Source of the DNA: Gammaproteobacteria bacterium
GTDB taxonomy: Bacteria; Pseudomonadota; Gammaproteobacteria; Steroidobacterales; Steroidobacteraceae
Length of the DNA: 64,000 nt
Direction: 5' to 3'
NCBI GenBank assembly: GCA_021773365.1
Contig: JAJFKF010000017.1
Span: 1-64,000, forward strand
Below the pieces are notes generated by a model. The model did not search any database and was not told where the DNA came from. It was given only the letters and a program-made list of their open reading frames with translations. The translations under genes were made by a program, and so were the position numbers. Below are positions 44,905-53,321 of this stretch, in pieces (position 1 is the first letter of the stretch; every line of letters starts with the position of its first letter).

Positions 44905-45066
44905 CGACTGTCTGCGGGGTATTGCAGGCGTTCTGCCGATCGCCCGTCTTGCGGGGCAGGGCGTCGGTGCGTCCAATAACGACCGCCGGGCCGAAATCGG
45001 CGTCTCGATCGTCTTGAGTATCGGGGGTGAGACCCGTGAATCTGATGCCCAGACGAATCGACGCGT

Positions 45067-45624
45067 ATGCGCAGTAAAGAACCCTGTACCCAGGCCGGTC
45101 ACCAGTCGGCGCCGGAGCAGTCCGGCGACGAGCACCGCACTGCGGTCAAGACGTTGTTCCGGGAGCACAATCGCGCGCTGGTGAGTTTCCTGCTTGCCCG
45201 CCTGTCCTCTGAGCAGGAAGCACGTGACGTTGCGCAGGAGGCGTATGTGCGTCTGCTGCAGCTTGACAGTCCCGGAACCATCGGCTTTCTCCGCGGCTAC
45301 CTGTTTCGCATTGCCGCGAACCTCTCGGTGGACCGGGTGCGCATTCGTGCAGTGAGAGAGAGGACGATGGAGGTCTTCGATGAGTTCTCCGAAGTGGAGA
45401 TGGTCGAAGGACAGGCCATGACTCACCAGGAATTTGAACAGGCTTGCGAGGCATTGAACGAATTGGCGCCGCGATGTCGCGAGGCTTTTGTCCGGCATGT
45501 GGTCGAGGGATACAGTACGCCGGAAGTGGCGAGGGAACTGCGCGTGGATGAGCGCACGGTTCGAAAGTACGTCACGCGTGCTCTGGTGCACTGCCGTGCG
45601 CGTTTGCGGGGGAGTGGCAGATGA
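45067..45624 (+). CDS. ECF sigma factor, FecI type (unit 8)
   Basis: 185 aa. Region 2: ARDVAQEAYVRLLQ. Region 4: GYSTPEVARELRVDERTVRK. It is more distant from the other sigma factors and opens a colinear operon: sigma, fecR (4-bp overlap), receptor, esterase. Confidence 0.93.
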   Translation: MRSKEPCTQAGHQSAPEQSGDEHRTAVKTLFREHNRALVSFLLARLSSEQEARDVAQEAYVRLLQLDSPGTIGFLRGYLFRIAANLSVDRVRIRAVRERTMEVFDEFSEVEMVEGQAMTHQEFEQACEALNELAPRCREAFVRHVVEGYSTPEVARELRVDERTVRKYVTRALVHCRARLRGSGR

Positions 45625-46628
45625 GCGGACAACAAACGGTCCATGAGGCGGCCGGAGATTGGCTGCAAAGGCTGGATGACTCCGAGCTGAGCGAGGCGGA
45701 CATTCAGCGGTGGCTGGAGTGGTTCACGGAGGCCGATGCGCATCGGCGCGCCTTTGAAGAACTGCGGCAGCTGCGTGCGCGGCTGCGCGCAACGCCGGCT
45801 TCATGGCGCATCGAAATGCGCCGGAAACTGAATCTGCAGGCCCCGCCGGCTACCCGTTGGTGGACCCCGCCCCGACGCTGGGCGCTGGCTGCTGGCGTGG
45901 CGGTCGCGGTGCTGGCCGGCCTGTGGTGGCGAGGACCGCATCCGGGAGGCGAAACGCTGTACGTGGCGGCAGCCGATCGCCACCGCGTGGTCAGGCTCGA
46001 TGATGGATCTACGGCGGCTCTGGGCGCCGGTGCGGTCCTCGCGGTGTCGTATTCGGGCGAGCGACGTAGTCTGGATGTGCGGCGAGGCGAAGCCTATTTC
46101 GAAGTGCGTCGCGATCCGGGCAGGCCGTTCATGGTGTGGGCCGGCGGCGTGCGGGTGACGGCCATCGGCACGGCATTCAACGTACTGCACAACTCACGGC
46201 AGGTGACCGTAACGGTCACCGAAGGGGTGGTGTGGGTCGATTCGGTGCCGGGAAATGGGCAGGTCGTGGGTAGTCCGCTCGTGGCGTCCTCCGGCGAGAC
46301 GCACCTGGCGGTGGGGCAGCGATTGGTTGTGCCGCTGGCGACCGCCGCGGATGCAGCACCCGCCGCCAACGCCGACGGGCTGTCCGTCTGGCACAACGGC
46401 CGGGCGGATTTCATCAATGCGCCCTTGCACGAAGTGCTGCGGGTGGTCAATCAGCGCGCCGACACGCCATTGGACATCGGCGATCCGCGCGTGGCGTATC
46501 TGACCTACAGCGGTACGATCATGCAAGCGCACCTCGATGAGTGGATTGCTTCGCTGCCGCAGGTGTACGCAGTGCGTACCGTGCCGCTGAATGATGGGCG
46601 CCTGGCGCTGGTGATGCGCGCACAGTGA
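45621..46628 (+). CDS. FecR-family sigma regulator (unit 8)
   Basis: 335 aa. AAGDWLQRL and IQRWLEWFTEADAHRRAFEE at the N-terminus; membrane segment near 89-103 (WALAAGVAVAVLAGLWW). The FecR domain has VVRLDDGSTAALGAG, GEAYFEV, RPFMVWAGG, AIGTAFNVL. The C-terminal NRYN motif common elsewhere is replaced by NQRA, and the end (SLPQVYAVRTVPLNDGRLAL) is different. It is the most divergent FecR in the window. Confidence 0.92.
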   Translation: MSGQQTVHEAAGDWLQRLDDSELSEADIQRWLEWFTEADAHRRAFEELRQLRARLRATPASWRIEMRRKLNLQAPPATRWWTPPRRWALAAGVAVAVLAGLWWRGPHPGGETLYVAAADRHRVVRLDDGSTAALGAGAVLAVSYSGERRSLDVRRGEAYFEVRRDPGRPFMVWAGGVRVTAIGTAFNVLHNSRQVTVTVTEGVVWVDSVPGNGQVVGSPLVASSGETHLAVGQRLVVPLATAADAAPAANADGLSVWHNGRADFINAPLHEVLRVVNQRADTPLDIGDPRVAYLTYSGTIMQAHLDEWIASLPQVYAVRTVPLNDGRLALVMRAQ

Positions 46629-46656
46629 GCGGGGGGCCGTTTATCGTATCTGGCAC

Positions 46657-46701
46657 GTCGTTGAGCTGCGACATTTGAATGTCGCCGGTGTAATCAACGA
46701 C
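46657..46701. promoter_or_regulatory. Nested dyad before unit 8 receptor
   Basis: GTCGTTGA (46657-46664) mirrors TCAACGAC (46694-46701). Inside, GCGACATT (46668-46675) mirrors AATGTCGC (46678-46685). It fills the 88-bp gap between fecR and the receptor, so it may hold a receptor-specific promoter or an RNA hairpin. Confidence 0.48.
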
Positions 46702-46716
46702 CACGGGAGATGCGCA

Positions 46717-49700
46717 ATGTCCGCCACACGTTGCTTTGACAAATTAGCCCTCGGCTGCGCCGCCGTCTGGCTTGCGCTGGCGATGAATTCCGCTCTGGCC
46801 GCCGAGGTGGATCTCACCAGGAAAATCGGCTTCGACATCCCGGCCCAGCCTCTGTCTACGGCGCTGATCGAGTTCTCCAGGCAGGCACGCCTGCAGGTCA
46901 TGTCCTCGGGCGTTGATCTTGCCCGGCAGCGTTCGCCGGGCATTAATGGGCGGCACAGTATTCGTCAGGCGCTGAACCAGCTGCTGTCCGGCAGCGGCCT
47001 GCGTTTCAGTTCCACTGGGCCAAACACCATCGCGGTGCTGGCCACCGAAGCGCCGGAGCCGCAGGAGATGACGAGAGACGTTCGTGAGTTGCAGCTGTCG
47101 CAGGCGCGACACATGCGACTGGCCGAAAACAGCGGCGTATCGGCCACGGAGCAACCGGCCGAACAGCAGGGCGTAGCGGAGGAGGGTAACAAGGGTATCC
47201 CGGAGATTCTGGTCAAGGGCAGTCGCACGTTGAACACCGACATTCAGCGCACTGAGGACGACGTGCAGCCCTACGTGGTGATCGATCGCGAGCAGATCGA
47301 ACGCTCCATGTCCACCAATGTCGAGGAACTGCTCAAGACCCGTCTGCCAATGAATGCCATTCAGCGCACCTCCAGCCAGCTGGCTGGTAGCCAGCTGGGC
47401 AACCAGGGCGCCGTCAGTCTGCGTGGTCTGGGGCCGAACCAGACATTGATTCTCGTCGACGGCCGGCGGATGCCCAGCGTCAACACCGGCGAGCGCTTCG
47501 TGCAACCTGATATCAATGGCATTCCCTTGTCGTCGATCGAGCGTATCGAGATTCTGCCGTCGACGGCATCGGGTATTTATGGTGGTGGAGCTACAGGCGG
47601 CGTGATCAACATCATCACCCGCAAGGACTACGCCGGCCTCGATCTGGGGGCGACCTATGGCAATACCTTTGACACCGATTCCGGCGTCCGGCGTATCGAT
47701 CTCAGCACCGGCCTGGGTCTGGAGGGCGGCCGCACCCAGGTGCTTTTCTCCGCCAGCCATTCCACGAGCAATCCACTGTTGACCCGGGACCGCGACCTGG
47801 CGCGTCGCGCCCGCGAACGACAGTTTCAGAACAATCCGGCCGTGTTCTACACCAGCACCACCCCGCCCCACGGCTACACCAGCAATATTCACAGTCAGGA
47901 TGGCAGCAACCTGGTGCTCGACTCCGGTGCCGCACTGGGATTCCCGAATACCTACGTGCCCGTGGGTTACGCCGGTCCGGCCAGCGACAATGGCGCTGCG
48001 CTGGCGGCCAATGCCGGCAGGTACAACCTCGACCTGCCTGAGGATCAACTGGGCGGTCGCCGCAGCCTGCTGAGCAATCCCACCGTGACGTCGGCCACGC
48101 TGAGTCTGCGTCGTGACCTCGGTTCACGCGTGGAGGCCTATGCGGATGTCTCATCGCTGAGCAACGAAGGCCGCTCGCTGTGGACCGGTCCGAACACCCT
48201 TGCGCTGCCCGCTGACGCACCCGGGAATCCGTTCAGCAACCCCATCAACATCAGCTTTCCGGCCACCACGCTGAACTTCCGCAGCCGATCGACTTCGGAA
48301 ACCGTGCGCGCCACGGGCGGGTTGATCGTACGGCTGCCGCGGGCCTGGACCGCATCGCTGGACTATGTGTGGAGCCGCTCGCGCCACGAGAGCTCGACCA
48401 CCAACCCGGCGGTTGGCGATCCCGACGGACCCGCCGGCGGGGGGCAGTCGGTAACGACGGCTTTTACCAATGGCATTCTCGATCCGCTGCGAGATCTTAA
48501 CGCATTCCCGCTGGACTACTCGGCCTATCTCCTGCCTTCGCCGAATTCAATCTACGGCCCGGCAGATCTGTTCCTCGAGAACCTCGGCGTGCGGCTGTCG
48601 GGTCCGCTGTTTGAACTGCCCGCTGGCAGCGTCACGCTCTCAAGCCTGGTCGAACAACGCACCGAAGAGGCGGACGACACCTTCCAGGACACGCTCAACG
48701 CCAACGCGGTGGGCAGCGCGACGTACTATCCGGGGCGCTCGCAGGATGTGAACTCCTACTATCTGGAGGCGCGCGTGCCGCTGTTCTCCGCCGCCAATGC
48801 GCTGGGCCTGGTGCGCGAACTGGAGTTGCAGGCCTCGGTGCGCCACGATGAGTACGAAACCGCCTCGCCCAGTATCAACTCCACTACCGTGGCCTCGCGC
48901 ATGGGGCCGTTGCCGAGTGTGAGTTATTCCGACAGTCAGATCGAAGCCACCAAGTACACCGTGGGCGTGCGGTTTGCTCCGATGCAGGGTCTGGTGCTGC
49001 GCGCGAGCTTCGGCAGCGGATTTCTGCCGGCGAGCATCGAGCAACTGGTGCCGCCACCGGCGCCGTTCCCCATCCTGCTTCCGGCGATCGACCCAAAGCG
49101 CGGTGGGAACCTGTCTTTCGTCGGACCTTTTGCACTGACTTTCGGCGGCAACCCGGACCTCATGCCCGAGGAGTCGGAAAGCTGGTCCGCCGGGGCGATC
49201 CTCACGCCGCCGGCCTTGCCCGGTCTGCGACTGTCGTTGGACTACACCCGCATCGAAAAGAGCAATGAGATCACCACGTTGTTCATCCAGCCGACACTTG
49301 ATCTGGAAGACTATCTGCCGGGTCGCATCACCCGTCTGCCGCTTACGCCTGCCGAAGAGGCGTTGGGTTACACCGGTGGGGTGATCACCGCCATGGACGT
49401 GTCCTTCGTCAACGTCTCGGTCTCACGGCTGGAGGCCTATGACATCCAGGCGGACTATCGGCTGGAAACAGCCGGCCATGGCGATATCCATTTTTACGCC
49501 CTGGCCACCTGGCAGCCGGAGCTGGAGCGTCGTGCGGTGCCCACTGCCCCCTATGTCAATGAAGCCGGCTATACCTCCGGTCCGCTGAAGTTGCGCGGCA
49601 ATGCCGGACTGGTCTGGGATCGCGGACAGTGGACACTGGGCTGGAACATGCAGTTCTTCGATGACTACCGAGCCTATACGGCAACCCTGGCGCCCAGCTC

Positions 49701-49962
49701 GATTCCCGGTGCGATTCTCAACCAGGGCGCGGCCCGGATTCCCAGTCAGCACTATCACGATGTGCATGCATCATATCGTTTCGATGATGCCGCCAGCTGG
49801 ATGAACGATCTGCTCAAGAATGCCGAGCTGCGCGTGGGCGTGCAGAACCTGTTCGATGCCGCGCCGCCGCTGGTGGCCACGGTGAACCCGTACGAGGGTT
49901 ACAGTACCTACGCCGACCCGCGCCTGCGCCGCTACACCATCACGTTGCGCGCGCGATTCTGA
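46717..49962 (+). CDS. TonB-dependent receptor with STN domain (unit 8)
   Basis: 1081 aa from ATG 46717 (MSATRCFDKLA) with GGGAGA upstream; the ATG at 46675 lies in the dyad and gives a poor signal peptide. Signal peptide to about 29, STN about 36-108 (PLSTALIEFSRQARLQVM), TonB-box-like PEILVKGSR near 162-170, plug with QRTEDDVQPYVVIDREQ, barrel ending RRYTITLRARF with the canonical final Phe. An outlier of the main subfamily. Its TGA overlaps the ATG of the esterase gene by one base (TGATG). Confidence 0.95.
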   Translation: MSATRCFDKLALGCAAVWLALAMNSALAAEVDLTRKIGFDIPAQPLSTALIEFSRQARLQVMSSGVDLARQRSPGINGRHSIRQALNQLLSGSGLRFSSTGPNTIAVLATEAPEPQEMTRDVRELQLSQARHMRLAENSGVSATEQPAEQQGVAEEGNKGIPEILVKGSRTLNTDIQRTEDDVQPYVVIDREQIERSMSTNVEELLKTRLPMNAIQRTSSQLAGSQLGNQGAVSLRGLGPNQTLILVDGRRMPSVNTGERFVQPDINGIPLSSIERIEILPSTASGIYGGGATGGVINIITRKDYAGLDLGATYGNTFDTDSGVRRIDLSTGLGLEGGRTQVLFSASHSTSNPLLTRDRDLARRARERQFQNNPAVFYTSTTPPHGYTSNIHSQDGSNLVLDSGAALGFPNTYVPVGYAGPASDNGAALAANAGRYNLDLPEDQLGGRRSLLSNPTVTSATLSLRRDLGSRVEAYADVSSLSNEGRSLWTGPNTLALPADAPGNPFSNPINISFPATTLNFRSRSTSETVRATGGLIVRLPRAWTASLDYVWSRSRHESSTTNPAVGDPDGPAGGGQSVTTAFTNGILDPLRDLNAFPLDYSAYLLPSPNSIYGPADLFLENLGVRLSGPLFELPAGSVTLSSLVEQRTEEADDTFQDTLNANAVGSATYYPGRSQDVNSYYLEARVPLFSAANALGLVRELELQASVRHDEYETASPSINSTTVASRMGPLPSVSYSDSQIEATKYTVGVRFAPMQGLVLRASFGSGFLPASIEQLVPPPAPFPILLPAIDPKRGGNLSFVGPFALTFGGNPDLMPEESESWSAGAILTPPALPGLRLSLDYTRIEKSNEITTLFIQPTLDLEDYLPGRITRLPLTPAEEALGYTGGVITAMDVSFVNVSVSRLEAYDIQADYRLETAGHGDIHFYALATWQPELERRAVPTAPYVNEAGYTSGPLKLRGNAGLVWDRGQWTLGWNMQFFDDYRAYTATLAPSSIPGAILNQGAARIPSQHYHDVHASYRFDDAASWMNDLLKNAELRVGVQNLFDAAPPLVATVNPYEGYSTYADPRLRRYTITLRARF

Positions 49963-51410
49963 TGCGCGGTTCCTTCATGTCCGCACTGCTCGGTCTGTGC
50001 CTGACTGTCTTTCCGCATGTTCACGCCTGGTCGTCCGATCCATTGCAGGAACGGCTGGCCGCCAATGCGGTGGTGGTACACGACATCGATCCGGCGGCGG
50101 CTGCGCGCGCCGAACGGGTTGACGAGCTGCGGGAGTTGGCGCTGGAGGTGCGTACACTGGACCCGATGGACGAGGCGTTCTCGGATCTACGCCCGTTGGT
50201 CCGGCTCATCGGTGATGCCAGAGTGGTGGCGCTGGGCGAATCCAGTCACGGTGATGGCAACTGCTTCCGTGCGAAGGCCAGGCTGATCAAGTTCCTACAT
50301 CAGGAGATGGGATTCGATGTCATCGCCTGGGAGGCGCCACAGCATGCCACCCGGCTGGCCGACCGACTGCTGTCGGTGGGCGTGGATGCGGCGCTCGAGG
50401 CCGCTGTGCTGCCCGGCTGGATGACCACCAACGAGGCCTTTCCCCTGGTTGAATACGTGCATGCCACACGTAACGGGGCGGATCGCACGCCGATCTCGAT
50501 GGCGGGATTCGACTGCATGTATGACGAGCGCTATCTCGAGGATCTGTTTGCCTTTCTGGATGCGGTGATCGAACCCGAGGGAGACGTGGACGAGTTCCAC
50601 ATCGGTCGGCGGGAGCGGGAGGATATCGCGCTGCTGGTGCGTGCTTGCGCGCGTGCGCGCAGGGTAGACGGTGAGTTTGTTTATGATCTGAAGGAACACT
50701 CGTCCCGCGCGCGGCAAAGACTGTCGTTGGTGCGGACCATCGACACCATCGATGCGCGGCGTACGGCGTTCGCAGCCGTCCACGGCGAACTGGAGGTTGA
50801 ATACTGGCTGCGGACACTTCGTAACGTATTGCTGCGCGAGAGGTCGGCGTTTGCAGCATTGTTGGCGAACAGCGAGGATGGATACGGAGGCTGGAACCTG
50901 GCGTCGCGGAACCTGCGCGACCGCGCGATGGGCGAGACGCTGGTATGGTTGGCAAACGAAGTGTTCCCCGACAGAAAGCTGATCGTATGGGCCGCCACCT
51001 ATCACAGCGCGGTGGCGGCGGGCGAGCTGGAGGACCCGCGGTGGCCAATGCGCGGTACGGTCTCCATGGGCGACGTCGCCAGGCGGGCGCTTGGAGACAG
51101 CTACTACAGCATTGGATGCGTCGCCGGTGAAGGTGCATGGGGACTTGGGAAAGGATATGGACGGATTGAGCCGGCGGGGCCGGATACCCTGGATGGCCTG
51201 CTCATGGCGACGGGAATGGAACACAGTTACCTGCCGCTGCGCGGGCTGCCGCCGGTGCACTGGCTACGCGAAAGACTGGTATCACGGCATCTGCGCTACG
51301 GAGACACTTCGGGCAGCTGGCCGGATCACCTCGACGGCATTTTCTTCACCCGCACGGAACGGCCCGTTAGCCGTTTGACCCGGCCCCGCTCCAGCCCGGG
51401 CTCCAACTAG
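49962..51410 (+). CDS. Secreted erythromycin-esterase family protein
   Basis: 482 aa with an N-terminal signal peptide (about 1-22). The core matches the erythromycin esterase (EreA/EreB) family: VVALGESSHGDGN (GExxHG at 92-97), FLHQEMGFDVIAWEAP and RNLRDRAMGETLVWLAN. Members hydrolyse macrolide lactones or have unknown, possibly other ester, substrates. It is translationally coupled to the receptor, so it probably acts on what the receptor imports, in the periplasm. Alternatively it is a resistance gene; its secretion and coupling argue for the first. Confidence 0.88.
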   Translation: MRGSFMSALLGLCLTVFPHVHAWSSDPLQERLAANAVVVHDIDPAAAARAERVDELRELALEVRTLDPMDEAFSDLRPLVRLIGDARVVALGESSHGDGNCFRAKARLIKFLHQEMGFDVIAWEAPQHATRLADRLLSVGVDAALEAAVLPGWMTTNEAFPLVEYVHATRNGADRTPISMAGFDCMYDERYLEDLFAFLDAVIEPEGDVDEFHIGRREREDIALLVRACARARRVDGEFVYDLKEHSSRARQRLSLVRTIDTIDARRTAFAAVHGELEVEYWLRTLRNVLLRERSAFAALLANSEDGYGGWNLASRNLRDRAMGETLVWLANEVFPDRKLIVWAATYHSAVAAGELEDPRWPMRGTVSMGDVARRALGDSYYSIGCVAGEGAWGLGKGYGRIEPAGPDTLDGLLMATGMEHSYLPLRGLPPVHWLRERLVSRHLRYGDTSGSWPDHLDGIFFTRTERPVSRLTRPRSSPGSN

Positions 51411-51691
51411 GTACAGCCGCCCCTCCGCGCTGCCATCAGGGCGAGGGCAGATCAGCGCTATCCCGTGAACGCAGCATGATCTTGCCGGGCCGCTACTGGC
51501 CCAGCAGCCCACACCGGACACGCAGGAACTCAGCATCGTGGGCTGCAGCAATGCCGATCCTCGCAGGCGCTTCGGCCTCCCAGGCCGGCCGCCATCAGGA
51601 TGCCCCTCCCTGCAATCCGGGGGGATCCACATTCCCCGCCCTGCCACTCATACACCAGGAGACACTCTATATAGTGCCCCTGTAGCAGCAC
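51411..51691. other. Intergenic region before unit 9
   Basis: 281 bp without a supported gene. Contains a short hairpin, CGGCCT-ccc-AGGCCG (51573-51587), and CTCTATATAGTG about 30 bp before the sigma ATG, which could be part of a promoter. No remnant of receptor or fecR recognised. Confidence 0.4.
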
Positions 51692-52213
51692 ATGAAAGAC
51701 AGCACGCCCGACCGTCAGGCCCTGGTCGCCGAGCTCGCCGCCCGGCACGGGCAGACGTTGCGCCGCTACCTGTCCGACCGCATCCGCAACCGTGCCGATG
51801 TGCCTGATCTGGCCCAGGAGGTGTACCTGCGCCTGCTGCGCGTGCAGGACCACGGACACATCCGTAGCGCCGAGGCCTACCTGTTCACCGTGGCCACCAA
51901 CCTGGTCTATGAGCACACCGTTCGCCAGTCGGCCCGACCGACGGTAGTGACCTTTGATGATGCGGCCTCGGAGCTGTACGCCGCCGATGAGGCTGATCCG
52001 GCCGAGCGAGCCGTGGTCGGGCAGCGCTTCGAGGCGCTGGAACGGGTGATCGGCCGGCTTACGCCGAAGACGCGCACCGTGTTGCTGCTGCACCGGCGCG
52101 AGGGCATGACGCTGGAAGAAATCGCCCGGCGGCTGGGCATTTCGCGCAACGTGGTGAAGAAACACATCGCCAAGGCATTGTTGTACTGCCGGAAGAACCT
52201 GAGGAAGGAGTAG
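51692..52213 (+). CDS. ECF sigma factor, FecI type (unit 9)
   Basis: 173 aa. Region 2: DVPDLAQEVYLRLLR. Region 4: GMTLEEIARRLGISRNVVKK. It leads a colinear operon with fecR (7-bp gap) and two receptors. Similar in layout to the unit 2 sigma factor. Confidence 0.93.
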   Translation: MKDSTPDRQALVAELAARHGQTLRRYLSDRIRNRADVPDLAQEVYLRLLRVQDHGHIRSAEAYLFTVATNLVYEHTVRQSARPTVVTFDDAASELYAADEADPAERAVVGQRFEALERVIGRLTPKTRTVLLLHRREGMTLEEIARRLGISRNVVKKHIAKALLYCRKNLRKE

Positions 52214-52220
52214 GCGGGGC

Positions 52221-53249
52221 ATGAACCAGCAAATTCAAGAGGAAGCCTGCGACTGGTTTGTCCGCATGCGCGATGCGCAGGGCGGTACCGGTGGCGCTGC
52301 TGACGCGGCCGCTCAGAGCGCCCTGCTGTCCTGGCTGCGGCGCTCGCCTGACCATGTTGCGGCCTATCTGGACGTTGCGGCAATCTGGCGGGAAGCGGCG
52401 CACGTCGACGTCGATGCCCATCTCGATATGGCCACCCGCCTGGCGGCGGCGCGCAACGATGACGACATTACGGAACTGCGGCCACTGGCATCGCATCTGG
52501 TGTCGGCGCGCTCCACCGGCAGGGCCTATGGGCGCCTGGCTATCGCGGCCACCGTGTTACTGGCGCTGGGCGCTGCCTGGTTTCTGGTGCCGGCGCAGTG
52601 GACGGCTCCCCGCTATGCCACGCAGCTCGGGGAGCTGCGTTCCATCAAGCTCGACGATGGATCCACCATCGAGCTCAACTCCAGTTCGCGGATCAGGGTG
52701 GCGTACACGGAGCGCGAGCGCAGGATTGAATTGCTGGAGGGACAGGCGTTGTTCCGGGCGGCGAAGGATCCCGGCCGACCCTTCATTGTCGATGCCGGCG
52801 CCTCGGTGCGGGCGGTGGGCACGGTGTTTGATGTGTACCGCCGCAGCAAGGATGCGGTGGTGACCGTGGTGGAGGGTTCGGTGGCCATCCTGCCGCCCGA
52901 TGCCGCCGGTGGCGGGGAGGGCGCGACGCTGCTGACCGCCGGCAAGCAGGCCATTGTTGAACGCAGCGCGCCCATTCAGCCGAAGCCCGTCAATGTCTCG
53001 GCGGCGACGGCCTGGACGCAGCGGCAACTCATGTTCGAGTTCACGCCGCTGGCGGAGGTTGTCGGGGAGTTCAATCGCTACAACGCCCGCAAGCTGCAGG
53101 TCGAAGGTGAGGCGCTGCGTGCGTTCAAAGTCAGCGCCATCTTTGTTTCCACCGATCCGGCTGTGCTGGTGAAGTTCCTGCGTGAGCTGCCGGCGGTCGA
53201 GGTGGTCGAGACGGACGCATCAATTCTGATCCGCTCCGGGAATGACTGA
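52221..53249 (+). CDS. FecR-family sigma regulator (unit 9)
   Basis: 342 aa. EEACDWFVRM, LLSWLRRSPDHVAAYLDV; membrane segment near 99-115 (LAIAATVLLALGAAWFL). FecR domain LGELRSIKLDDGSTIELN, GQALFRA, RPFIVDAG, AVGTVFDVY; C-terminal GEFNRYNARKLQV. The ribosome-binding site AAGGAG lies in the sigma stop region. Confidence 0.94.
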   Translation: MNQQIQEEACDWFVRMRDAQGGTGGAADAAAQSALLSWLRRSPDHVAAYLDVAAIWREAAHVDVDAHLDMATRLAAARNDDDITELRPLASHLVSARSTGRAYGRLAIAATVLLALGAAWFLVPAQWTAPRYATQLGELRSIKLDDGSTIELNSSSRIRVAYTERERRIELLEGQALFRAAKDPGRPFIVDAGASVRAVGTVFDVYRRSKDAVVTVVEGSVAILPPDAAGGGEGATLLTAGKQAIVERSAPIQPKPVNVSAATAWTQRQLMFEFTPLAEVVGEFNRYNARKLQVEGEALRAFKVSAIFVSTDPAVLVKFLRELPAVEVVETDASILIRSGND

Positions 53250-53321
53250 GGCGTTGGGGGGATCCATTATTTTGTGCGGCGACTCATACACGGCATAACC
53301 ATGACCCGCGAGGGGATTCTT

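Larger units (their letters stand above)
44546..45066. other. Gene-free junction with coding remnants
   Basis: 521 bp between the ATPase and the unit 8 sigma gene. It holds the minus-strand remnant at 44589-44744 and a receptor 3' end at 44860-44904. On the minus strand near 44826-44850, a GTRFNV-like word resembles a fecR motif but is too short to claim. The sequence just before the sigma ATG has an imperfect CGATCGTCT/AGACGAATCG dyad. No intact gene seen. Confidence 0.5.

Noticed and set aside
46744-48048. 434-codon minus-strand frame
   Set aside because: Antisense to the signal peptide, STN and plug of the unit 8 receptor.
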